Shown one piece after another: positions 1 through 8,076 of a stretch of 64,000 nucleotides of DNA. Position 1 is the stretch's first letter. Every line of letters starts with the position of its first letter. The notes under the pieces are model-generated. The model ran no database searches, was not told where the DNA came from, and was given only the letters and a program-made list of their open reading frames with translations. The position numbers and the translations under genes were made by a program. Source of the stretch: Bacteroides propionicifaciens DSM 19291 = JCM 14649 (lineage in GTDB: Bacteria; Bacteroidota; Bacteroidia; Bacteroidales; Bacteroidaceae); NCBI RefSeq assembly GCF_000375405.1, contig NZ_AQWS01000009.1, positions 1 through 64,000 on the forward strand. The letters are read 5' to 3'.

Positions 1-91
1 GCTTTTGAATGGACTTAAGGAAGTTGTTTAGTTCTTCACCTGTTTTGAACTGTTTAAAGAACTCATCGGGGATTAAATCTTCTGTTTTCAT
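1..91 (-). CDS. Transposase N-terminus (IS256-like), cut by window edge
   Basis: Only the first 30 codons are visible; the gene runs off the left edge. The peptide starts MKTEDLIPDEFFKQFKTGEE and continues with a helix ending in SIQK, resembling the N-terminus of Bacteroidota IS256-family (DDE, Mutator-like) transposases, where such a helix precedes the MLEGE-type segment. The catalytic DDE domain lies outside the window, so the assignment rests on a short N-terminal resemblance. The gene sits about 60 nt from a possible IS end that abuts the stop codon of the glycosyltransferase gene. Confidence 0.5.
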   Translation of the reverse strand, partial: MKTEDLIPDEFFKQFKTGEELNNFLKSIQK

Positions 92-120
92 ACATGTCTA
101 AGTTTTTTATTATAAAACAA

Positions 121-151
121 CGGCTCAGGTAAAGTTGTTACCCAAGCCCAT
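121..151 (-). repeat. Possible terminal inverted repeat / end of IS
   Basis: On the minus strand the segment reads GGGCTTGGGTAACAACTTTA and continues into CCTGAGCC, lying between the transposase start and the glycosyltransferase stop codon. Its place at the outer end of the transposase leader, with the neighbouring gene ending at the same point, suggests the left IS terminus. The other terminus and the target duplication are outside the window, so this is an inference. Confidence 0.35.
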
Positions 152-1281
152 CATTTTAACTTACACACTTTATGAGAGGGTGTCTCGAATAAAGATATCC
201 ACTCATTCATAATTCTATCTTTATTGAGTTTTGGAGTAATATCTCTTTGCGCAGCCTTGCCAACTTTACATCTAATCTCTTCATTGTCCATAAGTTTGGC
301 CAATACTTCGGCAAACATATTTTTATTGAATAGATCAATAAGATAACCAGTTTGCTGGTCTGTAATATAATCTTTAGGACCGCATTTATACTTGTAAGTT
401 ACTGTAGGGAGACCTAGGCTCATAGCTTCAATAAGCACCATGGGTAGACCTTCATAACGTGAAGTCATTACAAATATTGAACTCTCCTTATATTTTTGAA
501 TTATATCAGGTGTTGCAGGGTTAATTGTGAAGGAGTCTTCAATTTTATGAGCTTTAATAAGCTTGTTTAGTTCATTCTTCTTTTCTCCGTCACCATAGAC
601 TTTGACTTGCCATTCAGGATATTTTTTAGCTAACTTAGACCAGATATCAATTAAATGGTCCCATGCTTTTTGTCCAGAAAGTCGTCCTACTCCAATAATT
701 TGTTTAGAAGAATAATCAATATTTATAGGTTCTTGATATTCTACAACATTGGGAATTACAGTTACGGCTTGTTTCAAATTTCTCCATTGTTCTCGATCTT
801 CATATGTTAATACTACATATTGATCGAACTTTTTAATAATTTGAGTTTGTTTATAGACAAATAAGTTTACTATCAAATGTCCGATGCTAAAAGAATTTAG
901 CCAGCTTAATTTGTTTTTTCGTTTAAACTTTGAAAAATGAGATTCTAATATCTTCTTGCTTGAATCTGAGGCTCTATATAGGTATTTTCCTAGTCTCATA
1001 TCTGTAGCTATGGAGATGTCGGGTTTAATTTCTAATAATGCTTCATCTAGTTTATTAATAAATAAAGCGATGTTTTGTTTATTCGTGTTTTCACTATCCA
1101 TATTCAATTCATAAATATGGATTCGTTTATCATACGAGAAGAAGGGTTGATTAGTTGCTTTGAGCAGAGTTATTATAGAAACATCATACCCTTTTTCTAT
1201 TAAGTAGTTGGCTTTCTGACATAGAATTTTTTCAGTCCCACCTGATCTTGTATAATTAGCGTTTAAATAAACTATTTTCAT
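151..1281 (-). CDS. Glycosyltransferase family 4 protein
   Basis: A 376-residue GT-B glycosyltransferase of the GT4 family, probably transferring a sugar from a nucleotide donor during surface polysaccharide or glycolipid synthesis in the cytoplasm. The N-terminal acceptor half starts with a Rossmann strand followed by the GGTEK loop near residue 14. The C-terminal donor half holds GVGRLSGQKAW and the signature SRYEGLPMVLIEAMSLGLP, with the E-x7-E nucleotide-sugar motif. Length is normal for the family. The substrate cannot be inferred because no other polysaccharide genes flank it. The stop codon lies directly at the presumed IS end, so the last few residues could be altered. Confidence 0.85.
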   Translation of the reverse strand: MKIVYLNANYTRSGGTEKILCQKANYLIEKGYDVSIITLLKATNQPFFSYDKRIHIYELNMDSENTNKQNIALFINKLDEALLEIKPDISIATDMRLGKYLYRASDSSKKILESHFSKFKRKNKLSWLNSFSIGHLIVNLFVYKQTQIIKKFDQYVVLTYEDREQWRNLKQAVTVIPNVVEYQEPINIDYSSKQIIGVGRLSGQKAWDHLIDIWSKLAKKYPEWQVKVYGDGEKKNELNKLIKAHKIEDSFTINPATPDIIQKYKESSIFVMTSRYEGLPMVLIEAMSLGLPTVTYKYKCGPKDYITDQQTGYLIDLFNKNMFAEVLAKLMDNEEIRCKVGKAAQRDITPKLNKDRIMNEWISLFETPSHKVCKLK

Positions 1282-1307
1282 ATCTTATTGATTGCATATA
1301 TTTAATA

Positions 1308-1315
1308 CAAAGATA
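1308..1315 (-). promoter_or_regulatory. -7 box of the GT4 gene
   Basis: The minus strand reads TATCTTTG, an exact match to the Bacteroides -7 consensus TAnnTTTG, about 27 nt before the glycosyltransferase start codon. No strong -33 box was assigned. Confidence 0.5.
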
Positions 1316-1366
1316 TATTTTAAGTTGTTTAACTTGTAAGAAGTAGCCTCATAATACAATATTAAA

Positions 1367-1413
1367 AGAATCCCCCTTCATTATCAGCTGATAATGAAGG
1401 GGGATTCTTTTTT
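1367..1413. terminator. Perfect 22-bp palindromic terminator
   Basis: Positions 1367-1388 and 1389-1410 are exact reverse complements with no spacer, so the hairpin has only the minimal loop. A T run follows on the plus strand and a shorter one on the minus strand. It lies just downstream of the minus-strand glyoxalase gene and ends that operon. Confidence 0.8.
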
Positions 1414-1431
1414 AGACTTTTACTTGATGTT

Positions 1432-1809
1432 CTATTTCATCGGAAGCACTTCAATCCAATAGCCATCGGGATCTATAATGAAATATAATCCCATGCTATG
1501 ATTTTCGTAGCATACACAATCCATCTCTTTGTGGAACTTGCGTACTTCATCATAATCACCAGCAACACGGAAACATAGATGGCTTTCGTTTTCACCTAGC
1601 TCGTAAGCTTTAGGGTGATCTCTAAGCCAAGTAAGTTCGAGAGCAAACCCAGAAGTATTATCTGTTAAGTAAACCAAAACAAAAGAACCATCACTTGCTT
1701 CTTTGCGTCTTAGCTCTGTTAAGCCTAAGGCTTTATTGTAAAACGCTATGCTTCGGTCTAAATCAGTTACATTGATATTAAAGTGATCAAATTTAGCTTG
1801 TATTTTCAT
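1432..1809 (-). CDS. gloA: Glyoxalase I (lactoylglutathione lyase), VOC family
   Basis: A 125-residue vicinal-oxygen-chelate protein. It should isomerise the hemithioacetal of methylglyoxal and a thiol in the cytoplasm. The four metal ligands expected for a glyoxalase I are visible: His9 (FDHFNINV), Glu58 (FALELTW), His77 (ESHLCFRV) and Glu120 (YWIEVLP). Length fits the small Ni-type bacterial enzyme. It starts only 15 nt after the DUF4468 gene stop and ends at a strong palindromic terminator, so it is the last gene of a minus-strand operon. Bacteroidales do not all make glutathione, so the physiological thiol is uncertain. Confidence 0.9.
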   Translation of the reverse strand: MKIQAKFDHFNINVTDLDRSIAFYNKALGLTELRRKEASDGSFVLVYLTDNTSGFALELTWLRDHPKAYELGENESHLCFRVAGDYDEVRKFHKEMDCVCYENHSMGLYFIIDPDGYWIEVLPMK

Positions 1810-1824
1810 AATCTTTTTTATTAA

Positions 1825-2907
1825 TTATTTACTCCAACTACTTTTAACTTCACCAATATACATCTTTTGTAATGCATCCGAACCGAGTTCTCTTCTTAAA
1901 GAGCTATTGGTGATTGATTCGGGAGTTATAGATTGCGATAAAATCTTTTCGCAAGTAATGCTTAATTCAGCACTGTTAAGAAACTCACCGTTTCCTTTTT
2001 TATAAATGCTTATTGTGAATGTATCGGAGTTTTCTAGAATATCGTAAACCTCGCTACCAAAAGGGACAAATATAGTTAATGTTGTTTTGCCAAAGAGTGT
2101 TCCTACGTTGATTGAAGGAACAAGAATGTTCACTTGCTTATTGTCTTGCATAACATTTAGCGCAATAATGCCGCTGTCAATTAAGCCATAAGTTTCTTGG
2201 GGTAGGGTATTGGTTTGATCAGCTGCACTTATAGATGGTGTCAAAGCAGTAGCTGGTATTACCTCTTTGCTTGCTGCATTAACAGTTTGAGTTGGAGTTG
2301 GCTCTGATGTAGTCACTTGATTAGTCTGAAATTGTACTTGTCTTGGAGCAAGCGTAGCAAGACTTTCAGTTGCCGAGTTAAATATTGCATCAACGTGGTC
2401 GATAGTTTTAGTTCTCCACTTAGCCAAACCGCGAACCATTTTGGTTTGCGCTTTATTAAGTGCCTCTTTATCCGAAATCATCTCTTCGGCAGTAAATTTT
2501 TCGTTTTCACCGTAGCTGTAATTTATTTTTTCTATCTGCATGCTGCATTCTCCAGCTTTGACCTCAACCATAAATTGGTAAGTCATGATAGTTTGGTCTA
2601 GCGAAAGGAATGTTTCTTTAAAAACAATGGTATCGTTGCCTAAAGCAACTAGCCTACCTGAATCGAAATCTTTGTATACAACACGACTCATCTTAGAGTT
2701 GAACTGGGTTTCCATCCAACTCTCTATTTTATCGAAAATATCTTTCTTTGTAGCTTTGGGTATATGTACTGTCTTAGCGAATACTACTTTATTGTCAATT
2801 TCGGGTACAGCCCCTGCTAGATACTTGTCGCTGTCTGTTTGTGCGTATAGGGGGGAGGCAATAGTAAGGCACATTACAAAAGCGAATAAATACTTGATTA
2901 GTTTCAT
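1825..2907 (-). CDS. DUF4468 domain-containing exported protein
   Basis: A 360-residue protein with a clear signal peptide (residues 1-22, cleavage after SPLYA). Residues about 40-130 form a DUF4468 domain, an alpha/beta domain common in Bacteroidota periplasmic or outer-membrane proteins: the FAKTVHIP strand, then a helix containing WMETQF, then strands around YKDFDSGRL and MTYQFMVEVKAG. A low-complexity Ser/Thr/Gln linker (about 190-235) leads to a second beta-rich C-terminal region that I do not recognise. Function is unknown. It is sandwiched, with 12 and 15 nt gaps, between the MBL hydrolase and glyoxalase genes, suggesting co-transcription rather than a shared pathway. Confidence 0.8.
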   Translation of the reverse strand: MKLIKYLFAFVMCLTIASPLYAQTDSDKYLAGAVPEIDNKVVFAKTVHIPKATKKDIFDKIESWMETQFNSKMSRVVYKDFDSGRLVALGNDTIVFKETFLSLDQTIMTYQFMVEVKAGECSMQIEKINYSYGENEKFTAEEMISDKEALNKAQTKMVRGLAKWRTKTIDHVDAIFNSATESLATLAPRQVQFQTNQVTTSEPTPTQTVNAASKEVIPATALTPSISAADQTNTLPQETYGLIDSGIIALNVMQDNKQVNILVPSINVGTLFGKTTLTIFVPFGSEVYDILENSDTFTISIYKKGNGEFLNSAELSITCEKILSQSITPESITNSSLRRELGSDALQKMYIGEVKSSWSK

Positions 2908-2919
2908 TTTGGTTTATAT

Positions 2920-3651
2920 TTATAATTTGAGATCAAACTCTTGACCTCGGTGTGTTAGCTTTAAAAATTGGGTGTCGTACTCTTTAGCTACTGCTTCGAA
3001 AGCATTAACCGCAATATAATCTTCATGAAAATGCATTGGAGCAATATAACTTGTTTCAATTTTCTCTATAAACTGTTTAGCTCCTAGGTAGTAGTCGGTT
3101 TGCAGGCGTTTATCGATGGGGAACATCACCAAATCAATAGCTTTGTATTTTCGATAGATATCTGTAAGCTCTCTGAGGTACCACTCTTCTGCTAGTTGAC
3201 TCTCTTGAGGAGATGATTCAGCTTTCCAGTGCCAATTATTTAGGTCACCAGCATGAAAAATCAACTTGTTTCCCAAGTGGATAAGAAATGAACTGCCTTG
3301 ATCCGTCGAACCAAATGCTTCAACACTTAGGTGTTCATCTTCGTAACTCTCACCTTTATCTATGTAGTAAGCATCTTCTTTCTTACTTAGTCGAGCGTCT
3401 AGTATATCTTTGGATAAAATATACTGAATATCGTTTCTCTTAGTTACCCAACTTAATATTTCAGGATTGAAATGGTCGTGGTGAGCATGAGTTGATAATA
3501 CATATAGTTTTTTCTGTGTCTTTAAGAGTTGATCATGTACTAAACCTTTGTCGTCCTGTTCAGAATCTTTGTAATAATCAACTATGATTACCAAATCACT
3601 AGTTTCGATTGCAAAGCAACTGTGGAATATATAATATAGTTTAATCTCCAT
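2920..3651 (-). CDS. MBL-fold metallo-hydrolase
   Basis: A 243-residue metallo-beta-lactamase-fold protein with no signal peptide. The metal-binding THAHHDHF motif (HxHxDH) lies near residue 75, a further ligand candidate is in HAGDLNNWH, and the last histidine is in PMHFHEDY. It resembles the UlaG/YycJ-like small hydrolases used on phosphoesters or lactones; the substrate is unknown. It lies 52 nt downstream of pdxH and 12 nt upstream of the DUF4468 gene, in a probable four-gene operon. Confidence 0.8.
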   Translation of the reverse strand: MEIKLYYIFHSCFAIETSDLVIIVDYYKDSEQDDKGLVHDQLLKTQKKLYVLSTHAHHDHFNPEILSWVTKRNDIQYILSKDILDARLSKKEDAYYIDKGESYEDEHLSVEAFGSTDQGSSFLIHLGNKLIFHAGDLNNWHWKAESSPQESQLAEEWYLRELTDIYRKYKAIDLVMFPIDKRLQTDYYLGAKQFIEKIETSYIAPMHFHEDYIAVNAFEAVAKEYDTQFLKLTHRGQEFDLKL

Positions 3652-3703
3652 ATTTCTGAATTAATCTTTGAAATAGAACAAAATCACGAATCTATAAGTT
3701 TGC

Positions 3704-4348
3704 TCACGGAGCTAATCTATTAATTTTCCATGAATTATTAGCCTCTTTCTCATATAAAAATCTGTCGTGAAGTCGGCTAGGTCTTCCTTGCCAAAACTCA
3801 ATGCGTATCGGTTCTACTTCGTAACCTCCCCAATTATTAGGACGTTCAATCTCCCTGCCCATCCATTTTGCTGATTCTTTAACAAATTCACGCATCAATT
3901 TGAATCGACTGGGTATGGGTTGACTTTGAGGTGATATTCGTGCACCAATTTGGCTTTTGTAGGGACGCGAGTGATAATATTCATCCGATATAGTGGGTGA
4001 AAGAGGCTTGGCAAAACCTTCAATATGTACTTGTCGCTCTAGTTCATGCCAAACAAAGCTGAGTGATATTGCTGGGTTTTCGGCTATATGTTTACCCTTA
4101 CGGCTTAAATAATTAGTGTAAAATACAAACTTTTGGTCAACCACTTCTTTAAGTAAGACTGTCCGAGTAGAAGGGTGACCTTCTGGAGAAACTGTTCCAA
4201 CAAGCATGGCTGTTGGTTCGTTGACCTCCTGACTAATTGCTTGACCTAGCCATTGCTCAAAAAGCAAAAAAGGATTATCAGGAATTTGATTCCTCGATAA
4301 CCCTCTCTTAGTATACTCTTGTCTTACAGATCTTAAATTTAAATCCAT
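3704..4348 (-). CDS. pdxH: Pyridoxamine 5'-phosphate oxidase
   Basis: A 214-residue FMN enzyme that oxidises PNP or PMP to pyridoxal phosphate. Family features are present: N-terminal MDLNLRSVRQEYTKRGL, the FMN-binding strand PSTRTVLLKEV, SRKGKHIAENP, SRPYKSQIGARISPQSQPI and the C-terminal IEFWQGRPSRLHDRF, which carries the conserved substrate-binding Arg/His. Length is typical and the start is unambiguous. It is probably the first gene of the minus-strand operon running to the glyoxalase gene. Another PLP-homeostasis gene, yggS, occurs elsewhere in the window. Confidence 0.97.
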   Translation of the reverse strand: MDLNLRSVRQEYTKRGLSRNQIPDNPFLLFEQWLGQAISQEVNEPTAMLVGTVSPEGHPSTRTVLLKEVVDQKFVFYTNYLSRKGKHIAENPAISLSFVWHELERQVHIEGFAKPLSPTISDEYYHSRPYKSQIGARISPQSQPIPSRFKLMREFVKESAKWMGREIERPNNWGGYEVEPIRIEFWQGRPSRLHDRFLYEKEANNSWKINRLAP

Positions 4349-4426
4349 AATCTTCTATGTATAGTTTAATGCATTCGCATCATTTTGATGCTATCTGCTT
4401 TTTTGTGCTTTAGAGTGCATTTACTC

Positions 4427-5428
4427 TCAAGCAGAAACTTCATTTGTTAGCTCATTGTCAACAAAAAAGGATTTGACATTTTGCAACGTAGTATGTGCAA
4501 TATTGCCAAGTGCTTCTTTGGTGAAAAAAGCTTGGTGTGAAGTTACAATAACATTATTGAATGAAAGAAGACGTGCCAACACATCATCATCAATTACTTT
4601 GTCTGATTTGTCTTGATAGAAATAGTTTCCTTCTTCTTCATAAACATCCAATCCTGCCCATCCCACTTTGTTGCTTTTTAGTCCTGCAATAAGTGCGTGT
4701 GTATTGATTAGCTGACCACGACCCGTATTGATAATCATAACACCATCTTTCATTTTACTGATTGAATAGTCGTTGATGATGTATTTGGTGTCGTCGGTGA
4801 GTGGACAATGTAATGATATGATATCAGCGCCACTGTACAATTCGTCGAGAGTAACATACTTGATGTTCTGACTTTCTGCAAACTCCTTATCTGGAAACAA
4901 GTCGTAGGCAAGAATGTTCATTCCAAAACCTTTTAGAATTTGGATTAGAATCTTCGCTATTTTACCTGTTCCAATGATACCAGCTGTCTTACCGTGCATG
5001 TCAAAGCCTAATAAACCATTTAAAGAGAAGTTCCCGTCTCTTGTTCTCCACGTTGCTCTTGGAATACGGCGGTTTAGTGCCAACATAAGTGCTACTGTAT
5101 GTTCTGCCACAGCATAGGGTGAGTATGCAGGCACACGGACTACTTTAATGCCAAATTTCTCGGCAGCCTCTAGATCCACATTATTGAATCCTGCGCAGCG
5201 AAGAGCTAAAACTTTAACTCCATTCTCTGCAAGCTTCTCGATGATTTCAGCATTTGCAATGTCATTTACAAAAATACATACAGCGTCGCATCCTTGAGTA
5301 AGTAAGATATTATTAATGCTTAAGTTTCCTCGATAAAAACGCAGGTCAAAACCGAAGGCTTGATTCGTCTCCTTAAAAGAACTTTCGTCGTATGGCTGTG
5401 AGCCAAAAAATGCAATTTTAATACCCAT
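4427..5428 (-). CDS. ldhA: D-isomer 2-hydroxyacid dehydrogenase, LdhA-like
   Basis: A 333-residue NAD-dependent dehydrogenase, most like fermentative D-lactate dehydrogenase, which reduces pyruvate to D-lactate in the cytoplasm. The N-terminal MGIKIAFFGSQPYDE is typical of LdhA. The Rossmann motif GIIGTGKIAKIL lies near residue 150. The catalytic triad is visible: Arg in NTGRGQLINT, Glu in DVYEEE and His in VTSHQAFF. It has its own promoter and is divergent from the FadL-type gene. Close paralogues with other 2-keto acid substrates cannot be excluded. Confidence 0.88.
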   Translation of the reverse strand: MGIKIAFFGSQPYDESSFKETNQAFGFDLRFYRGNLSINNILLTQGCDAVCIFVNDIANAEIIEKLAENGVKVLALRCAGFNNVDLEAAEKFGIKVVRVPAYSPYAVAEHTVALMLALNRRIPRATWRTRDGNFSLNGLLGFDMHGKTAGIIGTGKIAKILIQILKGFGMNILAYDLFPDKEFAESQNIKYVTLDELYSGADIISLHCPLTDDTKYIINDYSISKMKDGVMIINTGRGQLINTHALIAGLKSNKVGWAGLDVYEEEGNYFYQDKSDKVIDDDVLARLLSFNNVIVTSHQAFFTKEALGNIAHTTLQNVKSFFVDNELTNEVSA

Positions 5429-5472
5429 TTACAATCTAAATATAATTTTACCTTTAAAAACATATAACTCTA

Positions 5473-5480
5473 CAAAGGTA
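5473..5480 (-). promoter_or_regulatory. -7 box of the ldhA-like gene
   Basis: The minus strand reads TACCTTTG, matching TAnnTTTG, 45 nt before the start codon at 5428. This gives an expected leader of roughly 38 nt. Confidence 0.55.
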
Positions 5481-5597
5481 ATAATGTTTAACCTATATCA
5501 TTATACATCACCCCGATTTTATCTCTTAAGACTCAATGGATAATAGTTGCATTTGTAATTGGTTTGGTGTTCTAATCTCATTTATTGCACAGAATAG

Positions 5598-5627
5598 TTT
5601 GTAGTGTGCAGATTTGTGCTACCTTTG
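5598..5627 (+). promoter_or_regulatory. Promoter of the FadL-type gene (-33 and -7)
   Basis: TTTG at 5598-5601 and TACCTTTG at 5620-5627 are separated by 18 nt, a good match to the Bacteroides sigma-ABfr promoter. The -7 box ends 26 nt before the start codon at 5654. Confidence 0.65.
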
Positions 5628-5653
5628 CCGACTGTTAATCAATTAATAATTTT

Positions 5654-7096
5654 ATGGCAAAGAAATTACTTCTGTTTAGTGCGCTGATTGTTGTTTCATT
5701 TACAACGTTCGCAGGTGGACTTTTAACAAACACAAATCAGCATATTGCTTATTTGAGGTATTTAGCTCGTCAATCTTCGACCGAAATTGATGCGATTTAT
5801 TATAACCCTGCTGGTACAGCATTCTTTAAAGAGGGTTGGAGTTTTTCTCTTAACGGACAAAGTGCGTTCCAAACACGTACAATTACTTCTACATTTGCTC
5901 CTTTTGCAGGAAATATTCAAAACCTTGGGGAATCTACTAAGAAATTTAAAGGCGATGCTGCTGCTCCCATTATACCGAGCCTCTATGCTGCATATAAACA
6001 AGGTCATTGGACATTCTCTGGTAGTTTTGCAATTATTGGTGGTGGCGGTAAAGCTACCTTTGATGCTGGTCTTCCTTCTTTTGAAGCTCCTGTATCGTTA
6101 CTACCTACTAGTCTAAACGCTAAGTTTGGTACTACAGTTTATGATGCAGACTCTTATATGCATGGTAAACAGATTATTTATGGTCTTCAGATGGGTGCTG
6201 CTTATCAAATTAATGATAATTGGTCTGTATTTGGAGGTATCCGTATGAACTATGTAAATAACTCATATTATGGTTATGTGCGTAATATTTCATCAAACAT
6301 TGGTGGTGGTACTGATCTTGTTAATGTAAGTAAGTATATGACCGAAAAATCTGTGGCTGCTAGCACAGCTGCTGACTATTTTGAGGGTATAGGTAATATG
6401 GCCGAGGCTGAAAAGCTTCGTGCTCAGTCGACAGAACTTAAAAAGGTTGCTGATAAGACTGGAGATATTGGCCTAGATAGTAAACAATCGGGTTGGGGTG
6501 TGACTCCTATTATTGGTGCCCACTTTCACAATGCTAAATGGGATGTGGCTGTTAAATACGAGATGAGAACTAAGCTCAATGTTGAAAATAAAACTAAATA
6601 TGATACAACTGGATCGGAAATGTTTAAAAATGGTGTGAATACGCCTCACGACTTACCTAGTATCTTAACTTTTGGTGCTACCTATCAGTTCCTTCCAACT
6701 TTAAGAGGTTCGGTGGGATATAATCACTACTTCGATAAAGGAGCTAAGATGGCTGGTGGTAAACAAAAGGATATTAAACAAGGAACGAATGAATATCTTG
6801 GTGGTCTTGAGTGGGATATTTGCGATTGGGCACAAATCAGTGCTGGTTTGCAACGTACTAAATATGGAGTAACTCAGAATTTTCAGTCTGATATGAGCTT
6901 CTCTCTAAGCTCAATGTCTTATGGCTTTGGTGCAGGATTTATGTTAGCAGATAATGTAAAGTTTAACGTGGCTTATTTCTGGACGAATTATGAGAAAGGC
7001 AATAAAGATGCAATGGTTGCAGAGAAAGTTCCAATTTCATATGAATTTAACCGTACCAATAAAGTATTTGGTGTTGGTCTTGACTTTTCTTTCTAA
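5654..7096 (+). CDS. OmpP1/FadL-family outer membrane protein
   Basis: A 480-residue outer-membrane beta-barrel, probably a channel for long-chain fatty acids or other hydrophobic compounds. A signal peptide covers residues 1-20 (MAKKLLLFSALIVVSFTTFA). The mature N-terminus contains the family hallmark DAIYYNPAGTAFF, the hatch segment. Repeated amphipathic strands follow, and the protein ends in VGLDFSF with a terminal Phe, as expected for BAM-inserted barrels. A charged helical insertion lies near residues 235-265. It is a single-gene unit with its own promoter and a strong terminator. Substrate is not determined. Confidence 0.9.
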   Translation: MAKKLLLFSALIVVSFTTFAGGLLTNTNQHIAYLRYLARQSSTEIDAIYYNPAGTAFFKEGWSFSLNGQSAFQTRTITSTFAPFAGNIQNLGESTKKFKGDAAAPIIPSLYAAYKQGHWTFSGSFAIIGGGGKATFDAGLPSFEAPVSLLPTSLNAKFGTTVYDADSYMHGKQIIYGLQMGAAYQINDNWSVFGGIRMNYVNNSYYGYVRNISSNIGGGTDLVNVSKYMTEKSVAASTAADYFEGIGNMAEAEKLRAQSTELKKVADKTGDIGLDSKQSGWGVTPIIGAHFHNAKWDVAVKYEMRTKLNVENKTKYDTTGSEMFKNGVNTPHDLPSILTFGATYQFLPTLRGSVGYNHYFDKGAKMAGGKQKDIKQGTNEYLGGLEWDICDWAQISAGLQRTKYGVTQNFQSDMSFSLSSMSYGFGAGFMLADNVKFNVAYFWTNYEKGNKDAMVAEKVPISYEFNRTNKVFGVGLDFSF

Positions 7097-7147
7097 ACTA
7101 AGTATTTAAAAACAGTGTTTTAAATAGTGTTTTGACTTATAAATTCC

Positions 7148-7195
7148 TTTGGCTTAGTTGTATGTGAAAATACAGCTAGGCCAAATTATTTTTTA
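7148..7195 (+). terminator. Rho-independent terminator of the FadL-type gene
   Basis: A 16-bp stem (7148-7163 with 7170-7185, including two G:U pairs) and a 6-nt loop are followed by TTATTTTTTAG. It separates the porin gene from the preQ1 leader. Confidence 0.8.
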
Positions 7196-7255
7196 GGGTT
7201 GAGACATTGATTTTTTATGACTACTTTTGTGATACATTTAAATTAACTCAAAACT

Positions 7256-7288
7256 ACCGTGTGCTTGGTAAACCACGTAAAAAACAAG
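7256..7288 (+). promoter_or_regulatory. preQ1-I (class I) riboswitch aptamer
   Basis: The short H-type pseudoknot layout of preQ1-I is visible. P1 is CGTG (7258-7261) with CACG (7274-7277). The 12-nt loop 7262-7273 reads TGCTTGGTAAAC and keeps most positions of the B. subtilis loop TTCTAGCTACAC. An A-rich tail 7279-7284 follows, then CAAG (7285-7288), which can pair with CTTG (7264-7267) to form P2. The tail ends 5 nt before the ATG at 7294, so ligand binding would be expected to block initiation. The downstream gene is a queuosine-precursor transporter, a known target of this class. Assignment is by eye. Confidence 0.75.
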
Positions 7289-7293
7289 ATTTA

Positions 7294-7974
7294 ATGAATA
7301 AAAACGTATCCGTGTTGTTCATGCTGCTTAGCATGATTTTTGTTGTGAGCCTAATTGCTTCCAATCTTTTCGAAACCAAGGTAATTGATCTTTGGGGGTT
7401 GGAAATTACAGGAGGTCTTCTTCTATTTCCCATCTCTTATATTATTAACGACTGTATTGCTGAGGTTTGGGGGTTTAAAAAAGCTCGACTTATTATTTGG
7501 TCAGCTTTTATGCTCAACTTCTGTGTTGTTGGTATTGGTTTCTTGACCACGTTGCTACCAGCTTCTGCCGAGTGGGATGGAGGAGAACACTTCAATTTTA
7601 TTTTTGGTCTGGCACCTCGAATCGCCTTAGCTAGTTTCATTGCCTTTTTGGTGGGCTCTTTCTTGAATGCTTATGTGATGAGCAAGATGAAAATCGCATC
7701 GAAGGGTAAGAATTTCTCCTTGCGTGCTATTGTATCTACTGTAGTAGGTGAAACTGCCGACTCTCTTTTATTCTTTCCTATTGCATTTGGAGGTGAGATG
7801 CCTTGGAGCTTAATATTTAAACTCATGTGTATTCAAATCTTCTTAAAGTCGTTCTACGAGGTGCTTGCTCTGCCCCTTACAATCCGTGTAGTAAAGTATA
7901 TCAAGCGAGTCGAAAAAGTGGATACTTTTGATACTGATACCTCTTTTAATGTTTTTAATATTAAAGATATTTAG
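7294..7974 (+). CDS. yhhQ: Queuosine precursor transporter (YhhQ/DUF165)
   Basis: A 226-residue integral membrane protein of the YhhQ/DUF165 (ECF-S-like) family that imports queuosine precursors such as preQ1 or preQ0 for tRNA modification. About six hydrophobic segments are seen, beginning MNKNVSVLFMLLSMIF. Family motifs include IASNLFETKVIDLWG, FPISYIINDCIAEVWG and VGETADSLLFFPIAF. I chose the ATG at 7294. The frame is open from a TTG at 7207, but that stretch encodes the aptamer and does not resemble family N-termini. The riboswitch and the transporter support each other's assignment. Confidence 0.9.
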   Translation: MNKNVSVLFMLLSMIFVVSLIASNLFETKVIDLWGLEITGGLLLFPISYIINDCIAEVWGFKKARLIIWSAFMLNFCVVGIGFLTTLLPASAEWDGGEHFNFIFGLAPRIALASFIAFLVGSFLNAYVMSKMKIASKGKNFSLRAIVSTVVGETADSLLFFPIAFGGEMPWSLIFKLMCIQIFLKSFYEVLALPLTIRVVKYIKRVEKVDTFDTDTSFNVFNIKDI

Positions 7975-8006
7975 AGCTGCTAATTCTTGGTTAGTGGTAA
8001 GAGTAT

Positions 8007-8048
8007 AATGAGTAGGTGGTTTAAATCAAACCACTTACTCATTATTTA
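8007..8048. terminator. Bidirectional terminator between yhhQ and rlmH
   Basis: A 16-bp stem (8007-8022 with 8028-8043, one G:U pair) has a 5-nt loop. AT-rich tracts follow on both strands. It lies between the convergent transporter and rlmH genes. Confidence 0.7.
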
Positions 8049-8076
8049 TTTTGACCCTTTGATATCCATTGCGGTA

